Positions 48,140-57,105 of a DNA stretch of 64,000 bases are shown here, piece after piece. The notes under the pieces were generated by a model. It worked only from the letters and a program-made list of their open reading frames with translations. It did not search any database and was not told where the DNA came from. The stretch comes from an uncultured Oscillibacter sp. (GTDB lineage Bacteria > Bacillota > Clostridia > Oscillospirales > Oscillospiraceae), in assembly GCA_910576865.1 (NCBI GenBank), contig CAJTKE010000002.1, forward strand, positions 1-64,000. The letters are read 5' to 3'. Within the stretch, counting starts at the first letter, position 1, and every line of letters begins with the position of its first letter. The position numbers were made by a program, and so were the translations under genes.

Positions 48140-49351
48140 TTACATCTCGTCGAAGAACTTGTCGTGAATGGCCCGGACCGCCCGGTTCACGTCCTGCTCG
48201 TCCAGGAGGACGGAGACCCGGATCTCGGAGGTGTTGATCATCTGGATATTGATGCCCGCCTCATAGAGGGCCTCGAACATTTTGGCGGCCACGCCGCAGT
48301 TGCTCATCAATCCCACGCCCACGATGGAGACCTTCCCGATCTGGTCGTCGGACTCGATGTGGTCGAAGCGCAGGGCCTCCTTGTGCTCGTTGAGGATGGC
48401 CTCCACTTCCCGCTGGTCCTTTTTATGGATGGTGAAGGTGATGTCTTTGGTGTCCTCCCGGCCGATGGACTGGAGAATCACGTCCACATTGATGTTGTGC
48501 TTGCTCAGCAGGTCGAAGACCTGGAAGGCGACGCCGGGGTTGTGCTGGAGGCCCACCAGGGCCACCCGGGCGATGCTGGTGTCCTTGGCGACGCCGGCGA
48601 TGTTGGTTTTTTCCACTTTCGTAACCTCCTTGACTTTCGTGCCGGGCTTCCGCTCCAGGCTGGAAAGCACTTCCAAATTCACTCTGAACTTTTTCGCCAG
48701 CTCCACGCTGCGGTTGTGGAGCACCTGGGCCCCCTGAGAGGCCAGCTCCAGCATCTCGTCGTAGGTGATCTCCTCCAGCTTCCGGGCCGTGGGAACCACC
48801 CGGGGGTCCGTGGTGTAGACGCCGTCCACGTCGGTGTAGATCTGGCAGAGGTCCGCCCGGAACGCCGCCGCCAGGGCCACGGCGCTGGTGTCGGACCCGC
48901 CCCGGCCCAGGGTGGTGATGTCGCCGTTCCGGTCCACACCCTGGAAGCCCGTGACGATGACGATGCGGTGCTGGTCCAGCTCCGCCCGGATGCGCTCGGA
49001 GTCGATGCGCTTGATGCGGGCGTCGGCGTGGACGGCGGTGGACTGAATGCCCACCTGCCACGCCGCCAGGGACACGCAGGGCAGGCCCATGGCCTCCAGC
49101 GCCATGGCGCACAGGGCCACGGAAATCTGCTCCCCGGTGGCCAGCAGCATATCCAGCTCCCGCTTGGAGGGATTGGGGTTGATTTCGCCGGCCTTTTCGA
49201 TCAGGTCGTCGGTGGTGTCCCCCTGGGCGGAGAGAACCACGATGACGTCGTTCCCCTTGACATAGGTCTCCGCGATGATTCGGGCGACATTTTGGATGCG
49301 CTGGGCGTCCCTCACGGAGCTGCCGCCGAATTTCTGTACGATCAAACTCAT
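48140..49351 (-). CDS. lysC: Aspartokinase
   Basis: 403 residues. VQKFGGSSVRDAQRI (substrate/ATP loop), VTGFQGVDRNGDITTLGRGG and IYTDVDGVYTTDPRV are the aspartokinase signatures; two C-terminal ACT domains (about 270-400: VALVGLQHNPGVAFQVFDLL; VSIVGVGLMSNCGVAAKMFE) give feedback control by lysine and/or threonine. It makes aspartyl phosphate, the entry to Lys, Thr and Met. It follows hom on the same strand. Confidence 0.95.
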   Translation of the reverse strand: MSLIVQKFGGSSVRDAQRIQNVARIIAETYVKGNDVIVVLSAQGDTTDDLIEKAGEINPNPSKRELDMLLATGEQISVALCAMALEAMGLPCVSLAAWQVGIQSTAVHADARIKRIDSERIRAELDQHRIVIVTGFQGVDRNGDITTLGRGGSDTSAVALAAAFRADLCQIYTDVDGVYTTDPRVVPTARKLEEITYDEMLELASQGAQVLHNRSVELAKKFRVNLEVLSSLERKPGTKVKEVTKVEKTNIAGVAKDTSIARVALVGLQHNPGVAFQVFDLLSKHNINVDVILQSIGREDTKDITFTIHKKDQREVEAILNEHKEALRFDHIESDDQIGKVSIVGVGLMSNCGVAAKMFEALYEAGINIQMINTSEIRVSVLLDEQDVNRAVRAIHDKFFDEM

Positions 49352-49435
49352 GTATATCTTCCTTCTTCGCTTGAAATCAGGTTTCAGGGAGGGAGGGCCT
49401 TCTCCCCCGCTCTATCATATGCGGTCCCCGCCGGG

Positions 49436-50632
49436 TCAGCCCCCCAGCACCCGCATGTGGGCCAGCACGTTCAGGGACCGGGACTGCCGGTCCGCCTCCT
49501 CGCCGCTGAGGGGCTCCGTCAAAAAGGCGGTCTCGCCGTCCTCGCTGAGAACCTCCACCTCTCCGAAGGCCAGGGCCGCATCGGTAAGGCTGCCCTCGAT
49601 GCGGAAGTAGTGCCGGGTCTTCAGGAGCTCCGGCCCCTCGAAGCCCTCCGTGTCCGGGGACCAGCCGGGCTCCTCCCGCTTGGGGCTCTGCTGGAGGCTC
49701 TCCATCACGTCCGCCACGCAGGCCGACGCCGTGGGCAGCTCTCCCGCCCCCCGGCCGTAGAACATCACCTCGCCGGTGGCGTTGCCCCGGACCATCACGG
49801 CGTTGAACACGTCCTCCACGTTGGCCATGGGGCTGTCCTCGGGAATCAGGTGGGGGGCCACGTAGGCCGTCCGCCCGCCGCCGGGGAGGCGCACCGCCCG
49901 GCCCAGCAGCTTGATCCGGTAGCCCGCCCGCTGGGCGATCTTCACGTCCCGGAGGCTCAGCTTGCTGATGCCCTCCATGGGCACCCGCTCCGGGTCGATC
50001 TGACTGCCGAAGGCCAGGTCCCCCAGAATGCAGATCTTCCGCCCGGCGTCGATGCCCTCCACGTCGGCGGTGGGGTCCGCCTCGGCGTAGCCCTTGGCCT
50101 GGGCCTCCCGGAGGGCGTCGGAGAAAAAGGCCCCGGTGCGGACCATCCGGGTGAGGATATAGTTGGTGGTCCCGTTCAGGATCCCGTAGACCTCGTCGAT
50201 GCGGTTGGCCGCCATGCACTGGGTCAGGGGGTGGAGCACCGGGATGCCGCCGCCCACGCTGGCCTCGAAGAGGTAGCTGACGTTCTTCCGCCTCGCCAGG
50301 GCCAGCAGCTCACAGCCTCTCTCGGCCACCAGCTGCTTGTTGGCGGTGACCACGTGCTTCCCGGCGGAGAGGGCCCGTTTCGTGTATTCATAAGCCGCCT
50401 CCACGCCGCCGATGGTCTCCACCACCACCCGGATGGAGTCGTCCTCCTCGATCTTTTTGAAGTCGTCGGTCATCAGCTGGCGGTAGGGCCCGTCCTTGAA
50501 GCGCCGGACCAGCACGCGCTTCACCTGTAAGGGCTCCCCCAGCTTCCGCTCGATCTGCCGGGCGTTTTCCGCCACCACCTTGGCAACGCCGGTGCCCACG
50601 GTGCCCAGGCCCAGGATCGCAATCTGTATCAT
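49436..50632 (-). CDS. hom: Homoserine dehydrogenase
   Basis: 398 residues. NAD(P) fold IQIAILGLGTVGTGVAKVVA, VTANKQLVAERG, VGGGIPVLHPLTQCMAANRI, ILNGTTNYILTRM and the catalytic DPTADVEGIDAGRKICIL, then a C-terminal ACT domain. It reduces aspartate semialdehyde to homoserine. It lies 18 bp after the PheB-type gene, within a minus-strand amino-acid operon. Confidence 0.95.
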   Translation of the reverse strand: MIQIAILGLGTVGTGVAKVVAENARQIERKLGEPLQVKRVLVRRFKDGPYRQLMTDDFKKIEEDDSIRVVVETIGGVEAAYEYTKRALSAGKHVVTANKQLVAERGCELLALARRKNVSYLFEASVGGGIPVLHPLTQCMAANRIDEVYGILNGTTNYILTRMVRTGAFFSDALREAQAKGYAEADPTADVEGIDAGRKICILGDLAFGSQIDPERVPMEGISKLSLRDVKIAQRAGYRIKLLGRAVRLPGGGRTAYVAPHLIPEDSPMANVEDVFNAVMVRGNATGEVMFYGRGAGELPTASACVADVMESLQQSPKREEPGWSPDTEGFEGPELLKTRHYFRIEGSLTDAALAFGEVEVLSEDGETAFLTEPLSGEEADRQSRSLNVLAHMRVLGG

Positions 50633-50650
50633 TCCAAAAACCTCTCTCTG

Positions 50651-51091
50651 TCAACCTGCCAGAATCTCGAATTTCAAAACGCCCTCCAGGGCGGTCACGT
50701 CCCCCATCAGCTGCTCCAGGGACTCCGAAAGGCCGCTGGTCTCGGCGGAGATGGTCACCGCCGCGCATCCGTTGGTGGGGATGCTCTGGTTGATGGTCAG
50801 GATATTGGCCCCGGAGGCGGCGAACACCGCCAGCACGCCGGAGAGCACCCCCGCCGTGTCCTTGAGCATGGCGTAGAAGGTGATGATGTGTTCCGCCTTC
50901 ATGTCGTTGAAGGGCTGGACGGAGTCCTTGTATTTATAGAAGGCGCTCCGGCTGATGCCCGCCAGCTTCGTGGCCGCGCCCACGGTGTCCGCCTCTCCGG
51001 TCTGCATCATCCGCTTGGCCTCCGCCACCTTGACGAAAATCTCCGGCAGCGCGTCCGCCGCCACAATGTAGTATTTGATCGGTTTTGCCAT
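50651..51091 (-). CDS. pheB: PheB-type ACT-domain protein (UPF0735)
   Basis: 146 residues. An N-terminal helix-turn-helix-like part (AKRMMQTGEADTVGAATKLA; GISRSAFYKYKDSV) and a C-terminal ACT domain (LKDTAGVLSGVLAVFAASGA; ILTINQSIPTNG). This family regulates aromatic or aspartate-family amino-acid genes and often precedes hom. ATG 51091 is chosen because GGAGGG lies 6 bp upstream. Confidence 0.88.
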   Translation of the reverse strand: MAKPIKYYIVAADALPEIFVKVAEAKRMMQTGEADTVGAATKLAGISRSAFYKYKDSVQPFNDMKAEHIITFYAMLKDTAGVLSGVLAVFAASGANILTINQSIPTNGCAAVTISAETSGLSESLEQLMGDVTALEGVLKFEILAG

Positions 51092-51161
51092 CACGCCCTC
51101 CATGCGCGCCGTCTCCCGGCCCGCCGTCCGTCCGCCCGTTGCGGTCATTTGTCCTTCCAGC

Positions 51162-51190
51162 ATGGTAGCATATTTTTTCCCGCTCCGCAA
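51162..51190 (-). promoter_or_regulatory. Promoter of the pheB-hom-lysC cluster
   Basis: Minus strand: TTGCGG (51190-51185), 17 bp, TACCAT (51167-51162). Confidence 0.55.
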
Positions 51191-51277
51191 CTGTCGGAAT
51201 CGGGGAAACTGACCGGGAAATCCCCCCTCCCGGTGGGCAAAATGCCGGAAGCGGCTCCGCCGGGGCGTGGGAGGAGA

Positions 51278-51291
51278 TGAATATTCATTCA
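51278..51291. promoter_or_regulatory. ARG-box-like operator
   Basis: TGAATATTCATTCA has the exact half-sites TGAAT-N4-ATTCA of ArgR boxes. It lies 123 bp before the importer -35, so it may act with the second, weaker element near 51385. The importer being for amino acids fits ArgR control, but no argR gene is in the window. Confidence 0.45.
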
Positions 51292-51413
51292 ATTATGCAC
51301 CCGCGCCCACACGCCGCGCTTGAAAACTGCACAAAGACCCGGGGAGTTTCCGGTAATTTTCGGACAATCTGGAGAAATGCGCCAAATAAATATGCACACT
51401 CTCTGAAAGAGTA

Positions 51414-51442
51414 TTGACAGCCGGGCGCGTCCGTGCTAAGGT
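51414..51442 (+). promoter_or_regulatory. Promoter of the amino-acid ABC importer
   Basis: TTGACA (51414-51419), 17 bp, TAAGGT (51437-51442), about 95 bp before the ATG. Confidence 0.65.
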
Positions 51443-51537
51443 AGCCACAGTTCAGGGGAGGGAACGCCTCCCGGAGCTTTGAGAACGGCGCCCGGTCCGC
51501 CGGGCAAAGACTTTTGGATGAAAAGGATGATTGTATC

Positions 51538-52404
51538 ATGAAGAAGATTTTGACTCTGCTCCTGGCCATGGCCATGGTCCTGAGCCTCGCCGCCTGCGGC
51601 GGCGGAGACAAGCCCGCCGACAACGCCGGGACCTCCACCCCCGCCGATGCCTCCGCCCCCGCCGATACCTCCGCTCCCGCAGACACCGGATCCGACGCCC
51701 CGGCTTTCACCACCGTGGAGGAGGGCAAGCTCCACATGTCCACCAACGCGGCCTTCCCTCCGTATGAGATGACCACCGACGCCGGCGGCTTCGAGGGCAT
51801 CGACGTGGAGGTGGCCGGGGCCATCGCCGAGAAGCTGGGCCTGGAGCTCGTCGTGGACGACATGGGCTTTGACGCCGCCCTGACCGCCGTCCAGACCGGA
51901 CAGAGCGACATCGCCATGGCGGGCATCACCGTCAGCGAGGAGCGCCAGCAGGTCATGGACTTCTCCGACAGCTATGCCACCGGCGTGCAGGTGGTCATCG
52001 TCAAGGAGGACGGCCCCGTCCAGTCCCTGGATGACCTGGAGAGCGCCGAAATGATCGGCTGCCAGAAGGCCACCACCGGCTATATCTACTGCTCCGACAC
52101 CCCGGAAAACGGCGGCTACGGAGAGGACCACGTCACCGCCTTTGACACCGGCGCCCTGGCCGTCATGGCCCTGGTGAACGGACAGGTGGACGCGGTGGTC
52201 ATCGACAACGAGCCCGCCAAGAGCTTCGTGGCCGAAAACGACGGCCTGAAGATCCTGGACACCGAGTTCGCCGTGGAGGACTACGCCATCGGCTTTGCCA
52301 AGGGGAACACCGCCCTGCTGGAGGCCGTCAACGCCGCCATGGCGGAGCTGAAAGCCGACGGTACCTTCCAGGGCATCGTGGATAAGTATATCACCGCCGA
52401 ATAA
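51538..52404 (+). CDS. Amino-acid ABC transporter substrate-binding lipoprotein
   Basis: 288 residues. Lipoprotein signal MKKILTLLLAMAMVLSLAAC with the lipid-accepting Cys at 20, an Ala/Asp/Thr linker, then a family 3 binding domain: MSTNAAFPPYEMTTDAGGFE, GIDVEVAGAIAEKLGLEL, GQSDIAMAGITVSEERQQVM and a C-terminal GTFQGIVDKYI. It captures a polar amino acid or cystine outside the membrane. AAAGGATG precedes the ATG. Confidence 0.93.
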   Translation: MKKILTLLLAMAMVLSLAACGGGDKPADNAGTSTPADASAPADTSAPADTGSDAPAFTTVEEGKLHMSTNAAFPPYEMTTDAGGFEGIDVEVAGAIAEKLGLELVVDDMGFDAALTAVQTGQSDIAMAGITVSEERQQVMDFSDSYATGVQVVIVKEDGPVQSLDDLESAEMIGCQKATTGYIYCSDTPENGGYGEDHVTAFDTGALAVMALVNGQVDAVVIDNEPAKSFVAENDGLKILDTEFAVEDYAIGFAKGNTALLEAVNAAMAELKADGTFQGIVDKYITAE

Positions 52405-52414
52405 ACGCGCCGAG

Positions 52415-52442
52415 AAGGGCGGCCTTCCGGGCCGCCCTTTTT
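52415..52442 (+). terminator. Partial terminator after the binding-protein gene
   Basis: AAGGGCGGCC (52415-52424) pairs with GGCCGCCCTT (52430-52439) with Ts to 52442. In ABC operons such a site lets the binding protein be made in excess over the permease and ATPase. Confidence 0.85.
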
Positions 52443-52469
52443 CCCGCGCAACGAGAAAGGAGCCCCGCC

Positions 52470-53180
52470 ATGAAACCTTCGCTCGCGCAGCGGTTCGTCA
52501 CGGCCTTCTTGGAAGGCGGCCGCTGGAAGCTTTACCTCCAGGGACTGGGAACCACCATGGAGCTGACCGTCATCGCCCTGATTTTCGGCGTGCTGCTGGG
52601 GCTGGTGGTGGCCGTCATCCGCTCCGCCCACGACCAGCAGCGCATCGGCCGGCGGAACTTCGTGCTGGGCGTTCTGAACGTCCTCTGCCAGATCTACACC
52701 ACCGTCATCCGGGGCACGCCCATGCTGGTGCAGCTGTTCATCTGGACCTTCGTCATCTTCCCCACCCAGCGGAACAAGGTTCTGGTGGCCTTCATCGGCC
52801 TGGGGGTCAACTCCGGGGCGTATGTGGCCGAGATCATCCGGGGCGGACTCATGAGCGTGGACGCGGGCCAGTCCGAGGCGGGCCGGTCCCTGGGCCTCAG
52901 CTACTTCGACACCATGCGCTTCATCGTCATCCCCCAGGCGTTCAAGAACATCCTGCCCTCTCTTGGCAACGAGTTCATCACCCTGTTCAAGGACACTTCC
53001 CTGGCCCAGGCCATCGGCGGCGCGGAAATGCTCTACTACGCCAGCACCATCGGCGGCAGGACCTTCGACTACATGCCGCCCCTGCTGGGCATCGCCGCCA
53101 TGTACCTGGCCATTGTGATCGTCTTCACTTGGCTCCAGGGACGGCTTGAAAGGAGGCTGCGGGAAAGTGATCGACGTTAA
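52470..53180 (+). CDS. Amino-acid ABC transporter permease
   Basis: 236 residues. HisM-type permease with about five membrane segments (MELTVIALIFGVLLGLVVAV; MLVQLFIWTFVIFP) and the EAA loop region EAGRSLGLSYFDTMRFIVIP. It forms a homodimeric channel. Its last 14 bases overlap the ATPase gene. Confidence 0.93.
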   Translation: MKPSLAQRFVTAFLEGGRWKLYLQGLGTTMELTVIALIFGVLLGLVVAVIRSAHDQQRIGRRNFVLGVLNVLCQIYTTVIRGTPMLVQLFIWTFVIFPTQRNKVLVAFIGLGVNSGAYVAEIIRGGLMSVDAGQSEAGRSLGLSYFDTMRFIVIPQAFKNILPSLGNEFITLFKDTSLAQAIGGAEMLYYASTIGGRTFDYMPPLLGIAAMYLAIVIVFTWLQGRLERRLRESDRR

Positions 53181-53889
53181 AAACCTCTCCAAGTCCTTCG
53201 GGGACCATCTGGTGCTGGACGACATCTCCCAGCACATTCATCCCGGGGAGAAGGTGGTGGTCATCGGGCCCTCCGGCTCCGGCAAGTCCACCTTCCTCCG
53301 GTGCCTGAACCTGCTGGAGACCCCCAGCGCGGGGACCATCTCCTTCCAGGGCACCGTCATCACGGACCCCAAGGTGAAGATCGATCAGGTGCGCCAGCAC
53401 ATGGGCATGGTGTTCCAGCACTTCAACCTGTTTCCCAACATGACCATCCGGAAGAACATCACCCTGGCCCCGGTGCGGACGGGCCTCATGAAGCAGGAGG
53501 AGGCCGACGCCCAGGCGGACCAGCTTCTGGAGCGCGTGGGTCTGACGGACAAGGCGGACGCCTATCCCAGCCAGCTCTCCGGCGGACAGAAGCAACGGGT
53601 GGCCATCGTCCGGGCCCTGGCCATGAAGCCCCAGGTGATGCTGTTCGACGAGCCCACCTCCGCCCTGGACCCGGAGATGGTGGGCGAGGTGCTGGACGTG
53701 ATGAAGGAGCTGGCCCGGGACGGCATGACCATGGTGGTGGTGACCCACGAGATGGGCTTCGCCCGGGAGGTGGGCAGCCGGGTGCTGTTCATGGCCGACG
53801 GGAAGGTCCTGGAGGAGGCCCCTCCGGCGGAGCTCTTCGGAAACCCCAAGCACCCCAGGCTCCGGGATTTCCTCAGCAAAGTATTGTAA
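53167..53889 (+). CDS. Amino-acid ABC transporter ATP-binding protein
   Basis: 240 residues from GTG 53167, with AGGAGG upstream. Walker A GPSGSGKST, Q-loop MGMVFQHFNLFPNMT, signature LSGGQKQR, Walker B VMLFDEPTSALDPE, switch His in VVTHEMGFA. GlnQ/HisP class. It completes the three-gene importer. Confidence 0.95.
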   Translation: MIDVKNLSKSFGDHLVLDDISQHIHPGEKVVVIGPSGSGKSTFLRCLNLLETPSAGTISFQGTVITDPKVKIDQVRQHMGMVFQHFNLFPNMTIRKNITLAPVRTGLMKQEEADAQADQLLERVGLTDKADAYPSQLSGGQKQRVAIVRALAMKPQVMLFDEPTSALDPEMVGEVLDVMKELARDGMTMVVVTHEMGFAREVGSRVLFMADGKVLEEAPPAELFGNPKHPRLRDFLSKVL

Positions 53890-53896
53890 ATGACAA

Positions 53897-53920
53897 GCCC
53901 TCCGGCGGTCCGCCGGAGGG
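53897..53920. terminator. Terminator between the importer and upp
   Basis: GCCCTCCGGCGG/CCGGAGGGC-type stem with loop TCC, followed by CTGCTTTTA. It lies between convergent genes and probably serves both. Confidence 0.7.
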
Positions 53921-53927
53921 CCTGCTT

Positions 53928-54560
53928 TTATTTCGTTCCGAAGATGCGGTCCCCCGCGTCCCCCAGGCCGGGGACGATGTAGCCGTTTTCGTTGAGCTTT
54001 TCATCCACCGCGCCGCAGTAGATGTCCACGTCCGGGTGACTCTTCTGGATGCGCTCGATGCCCTCCGGCGCGGCCAGGAGGACCATCAGCTTGATGGTGG
54101 TGCAGCCGTATTCCTTCATGAACCCGATGGCGGCGTCGGCGCTGCCTCCCGTGGCCAGCATGGGGTCCACGATGAGCACGTCCCGCTCCGCCACGTCCTT
54201 GGGCATCTTGCAGAAATACTTCACCGGCTCCAGGGTCTCCTCGTTCCGGTAGAGGCCGATGTGCCCCACCCGGGCGGAGGGCACCATCCTCAGCACGCCG
54301 TCCACCAGACCCAGCCCCGCCCGGAGGATGGGCACCACGGCGAACTTCTTGCCCTTGAGCATGGGGGCGGTGGTTTTGCAGATGGGGGTCTCCACCTCGC
54401 AGGTGGTCAGGGGCAGGTCCCGGGTGGCCTCATAGGTGATGAGCATGCCGATTTCGGACACCAGCTCCCGGAAGTCCTTGACGCTGGTGTTCTTGTCCCG
54501 GAGGATGGTCAGCTTGTGGGCAACCAGGGGGTGGTCCATGACGTGTACTTTTCCGCTCAT
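53928..54560 (-). CDS. upp: Uracil phosphoribosyltransferase
   Basis: 210 residues. VPILRAGLGLVDGVLRMVPS and the PRPP loop VDPMLATGGSADAAIGFMKE, with a C-terminal GYIVPGLGDAGDRIFGTK, are diagnostic of Upp. It salvages uracil to UMP. ATG 54560 is the family start; the upstream extension is a low-complexity repeat (54580-54616). Confidence 0.95.
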   Translation of the reverse strand: MSGKVHVMDHPLVAHKLTILRDKNTSVKDFRELVSEIGMLITYEATRDLPLTTCEVETPICKTTAPMLKGKKFAVVPILRAGLGLVDGVLRMVPSARVGHIGLYRNEETLEPVKYFCKMPKDVAERDVLIVDPMLATGGSADAAIGFMKEYGCTTIKLMVLLAAPEGIERIQKSHPDVDIYCGAVDEKLNENGYIVPGLGDAGDRIFGTK

Positions 54561-54579
54561 AAAAACGCTCCTTCTTATC

Positions 54580-54616
54580 TGTTGAATTGACAATTGAGAA
54601 TTGACAATGGACAATG
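54580..54616. repeat. Short A/T-rich tandem repeat
   Basis: Variants of ATTGACAATT occur three to four times in a row between upp and tsaB. Such strings recur in gut Clostridia intergenic regions; role unknown. Confidence 0.5.
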
Positions 54617-54621
54617 AGAGG

Positions 54622-55323
54622 TCAGGGGGACCGCTTCTCCAATCGCAGCCGCTCCGCCTGGGGAGGCCGCAGATAGACCGGGGCCAGCTCCTGGGCGGAG
54701 ATCAGGCCGCCCGCCCGGGCGATGTCCTCCGCCTCCAGGGCGACGGAGACGGCGTTCTCCTTCACCAGATGGGCCGGGGCCAGGCGGCAGGGGACGCCCG
54801 CCGCCGTCAGGAACTCGTATGTCATCCGGCCTCCGTCTCCCAGGACGGTCTTGGGCCTGGGATCGCTCCGCAGTTCCTCCGCCAGATCGGAAAGGGCGAC
54901 GGCCCGGTCCTCCGTCAGGCGGGTGAGGGCTCCGTCCTTCGCCTCAAAAAGGGCGTTGTAGACCTGCTGCCGCCGGGCGTCCATGGCGCAGACCACCAGC
55001 CCGTCCACGAACGCCGCATTCCGGGCCAGGGCCGCCAGGGTGGAGACCTGAACGCAGGGCTTGTCCGCCGCCCAGGCCAGTCCCTTGGCGGCGGAGACGC
55101 CGATGCGGACGCCGGTGAAGGACCCCGGCCCCGCCGAGACGGCGACGGCGTCCAGGTCCGCCGGGGTCATGTCCGTATTCTTCAAAAGAAGCTCCACCAG
55201 GGGCATCAGGGTCCGGCTGTGGGTCAGGCCCGTGTCCTGGTACGCGGAGGCCAGGACCTTCCCGTCCTCCGTGACGGCGGCGGAGACGGCTTTGGCGGCG
55301 GTCTCCAGCGCTAGAATCCTCAT
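54622..55323 (-). CDS. tsaB: tRNA t6A threonylcarbamoyl-transfer subunit TsaB
   Basis: 233 residues. MRILALETAAKAVSAAVTED, GLTHSRTLMPLVELLL, AVSAGPGSFTGVRIGVSAAK and CAMDARRQQVYNALF match TsaB, the inactive Kae1-like partner of TsaD in t6A synthesis on tRNA. Start overlaps the tsaE stop by 4 bp. Confidence 0.95.
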   Translation of the reverse strand: MRILALETAAKAVSAAVTEDGKVLASAYQDTGLTHSRTLMPLVELLLKNTDMTPADLDAVAVSAGPGSFTGVRIGVSAAKGLAWAADKPCVQVSTLAALARNAAFVDGLVVCAMDARRQQVYNALFEAKDGALTRLTEDRAVALSDLAEELRSDPRPKTVLGDGGRMTYEFLTAAGVPCRLAPAHLVKENAVSVALEAEDIARAGGLISAQELAPVYLRPPQAERLRLEKRSP

Positions 55324-55751
55324 ACCGGCCCCACTCCTTCCATGGCGATGACCCGCCAGTTCTCGTCCTCCGGGCAGCGGGAAAAGGAGACGGTGACCGC
55401 GTCCTCCGGCAGGGCCTCCTCCACCCGTTCGCTCCACTCCACGGCGCACACGCCCCCCCGGTCCAGGTAGTCCTCCCAGCCGATGTCGAAAAGGTCCTCC
55501 GCCCCCTCCAGGCGGTACATGTCGAAGTGGAACAGGGGCATGCCCGTCCCCTCGTACTCGTTGACGATGGTGAAGGTGGGGCTGGTCACCCGGCCCTGAT
55601 ACCCCAGGCCCTGGGCAAGGCCCCGGGTGAAGGCGGTTTTGCCCATGCCCAGGTCCCCCCGGTAGGCCACCACGGCCCCGGGGGAAAGGGCGGAGGCCAG
55701 ACGCCGGCCCAGGGCCTCCGTCTCCGCCTCGCTGTGAGAGATGTAGTCCAT
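55320..55751 (-). CDS. tsaE: tRNA t6A ATPase TsaE
   Basis: 143 residues. Walker A GDLGMGKTAFTRGLAQ, TSPTFTIVNEYEG, HFDMYRLEGAEDLFDIG and VEWSERVEEALPED are the TsaE signatures. It drives turnover of the TsaB-TsaD complex. ATG 55751 is the family start. Confidence 0.95.
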   Translation of the reverse strand: MDYISHSEAETEALGRRLASALSPGAVVAYRGDLGMGKTAFTRGLAQGLGYQGRVTSPTFTIVNEYEGTGMPLFHFDMYRLEGAEDLFDIGWEDYLDRGGVCAVEWSERVEEALPEDAVTVSFSRCPEDENWRVIAMEGVGPV

Positions 55752-55790
55752 GGCCGGGGCCTCCCTTCCGCGTCCTTCTGAAATCAATTC

Positions 55791-55819
55791 AGTATAACAC
55801 AATTTGAACAGTGTGTAAA
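55791..55819 (-). promoter_or_regulatory. Promoter of tsaE-tsaB
   Basis: Minus strand: TTTACA (55819-55814), 17 bp, TATACT (55796-55791). Divergent from the rodA promoter. Confidence 0.65.
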
Positions 55820-55834
55820 AACAAATTTCGATGG

Positions 55835-55863
55835 TTTACAGGTTTTTTTATTTGTGGTAAAAT
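55835..55863 (+). promoter_or_regulatory. Promoter of the rodA/ftsW-family gene
   Basis: TTTACA (55835-55840), 17 bp, TAAAAT (55858-55863), about 40 bp before the ATG. Confidence 0.65.
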
Positions 55864-55903
55864 ACCTTGTTCCTGTACATGCCTGAACTCCAAGGAGCGT
55901 ATC

Positions 55904-57091
55904 ATGCTGAACCGATTGAAAGCAGTCCTGACGGACTTCATCCAGCAGGCCGATCTGGTGCTGCTGGGTCTGTGCGTCACCGCCACGCTGTATGGCATCG
56001 CGCTGGTGTACAGCGCCACCCGGTACATGGCCCCCGACAAGGGCCTGCGGCGGATGATCATCCAATGCGCGGCCCTGGGACTTGGGATCTGCGTCTATAT
56101 CTTCTTCTCCATGTTGGACCTGGAGTCCATCACCCGGAAGTGGAAGTGGATTCTGGCCTTTAATGTGGGCTTCATTCTCCTGCTGAAAACGCCCCTGGGC
56201 GTGGCGGGCAACACCGGCAACCGGGCCTGGCTGAAATTCCCCGGCATCCCCTTCCAGATCGGCCCGGCGGAGGTGGTGAAGATCACCTTTGTCCTCCTGC
56301 TGGCCAAGCAGATCGAGTGGCTCTGGGAGGAGAAGGAGGACCTGAAGTCCTTCGGCTCCGCCTTCTTCGTGGCGGGGCACACCCTGGGCATCTGCGGGCT
56401 GTACTTTGTGGTTTCCCACGACATGGGCAACGGGCTGGTCTTTGTCTTCATCTTCCTCTGCATGGCCTTTGTGGCGGGCTTTGCCCTGCGGTGGTTTTTC
56501 CTGCTGTTCGCCGGGGCCGGGGGGATCATTGCCGCCGTGCTGCTGCTGGATCTGGTGCCGAAGAACATGCAGTACATGCTCAAGCGCTTCATCGTCCTCT
56601 TCGACCACAGCTTCGAGCCCCTGGAAACGGGCTGGCAGCAGACCCGGAGTCTGCTGGCCATCGGCTCCGGCGGGCTGTACGGGAAGGGCTACCTCAGCGG
56701 CGGCCTCACCCAGGGCAGCAGCGAGTCCCTCCCCGCCAAGCAGACGGACCTGATTTTCTCCGCGGCGGGAGAGGAGCTGGGGCTTTTCGGCTGCGTCGCT
56801 ATCATGGTTCTGCTGCTGGCCATCATCTTCCGTATCCTGCTGGTGGCCCGGCGGGCCCGGACGCCGTTTTACCGCTATGTCTGCGTGGGCATGGCCTCGA
56901 TTCTGATCTTCCAGACGGTCATCAACATCGGCATGTGTCTCTTCGTCATGCCCACCATCGGGATTACGCTGCCCTTTTTCAGCTACGGCGGGTCCTCCAT
57001 CGTCACGCTGTACATGGCCATGGGGGTGGTGTCGGGCATCAAGAAGCGTTCCCCGGAGATGCGCCGGGCGGCAAGGTCGCCGCTGCGGTGA
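55904..57091 (+). CDS. rodA: SEDS-family peptidoglycan polymerase (RodA/FtsW/SpoVE)
   Basis: 395 residues with about ten membrane segments. Family marks: NRAWLKFPGIPFQIGPAEVV, the catalytic Asp region FVVSHDMGNGLVF, GGLYGKGYLSGGLTQGSSES, LPAKQTDLIFSAAGEELGLF and ITLPFFSYGGSSI. It polymerises lipid II glycan with a class B PBP. RodA fits best (elongation); no PBP gene is adjacent. AAGGAG lies before the ATG. Confidence 0.88.
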   Translation: MLNRLKAVLTDFIQQADLVLLGLCVTATLYGIALVYSATRYMAPDKGLRRMIIQCAALGLGICVYIFFSMLDLESITRKWKWILAFNVGFILLLKTPLGVAGNTGNRAWLKFPGIPFQIGPAEVVKITFVLLLAKQIEWLWEEKEDLKSFGSAFFVAGHTLGICGLYFVVSHDMGNGLVFVFIFLCMAFVAGFALRWFFLLFAGAGGIIAAVLLLDLVPKNMQYMLKRFIVLFDHSFEPLETGWQQTRSLLAIGSGGLYGKGYLSGGLTQGSSESLPAKQTDLIFSAAGEELGLFGCVAIMVLLLAIIFRILLVARRARTPFYRYVCVGMASILIFQTVINIGMCLFVMPTIGITLPFFSYGGSSIVTLYMAMGVVSGIKKRSPEMRRAARSPLR

Positions 57092-57105
57092 GGAAGGAAA
57101 TGGAT

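Larger units (their letters stand above)
51092..51537. other. Divergent intergenic region between pheB and the ABC importer
   Basis: About 445 bp with no gene. It holds the pheB promoter (51162-51190), an ARG-box-like palindrome (51278-51291), a repeated ATGCAC element (51295-51300 and 51392-51397) and the importer promoter (51414-51442). Nothing else recognised. Confidence 0.7.

Noticed and set aside
48065..50530. An 821-codon plus-strand frame
   Set aside because: Antisense shadow of lysC and hom; the product is His/Asp/Val-rich and not protein-like.
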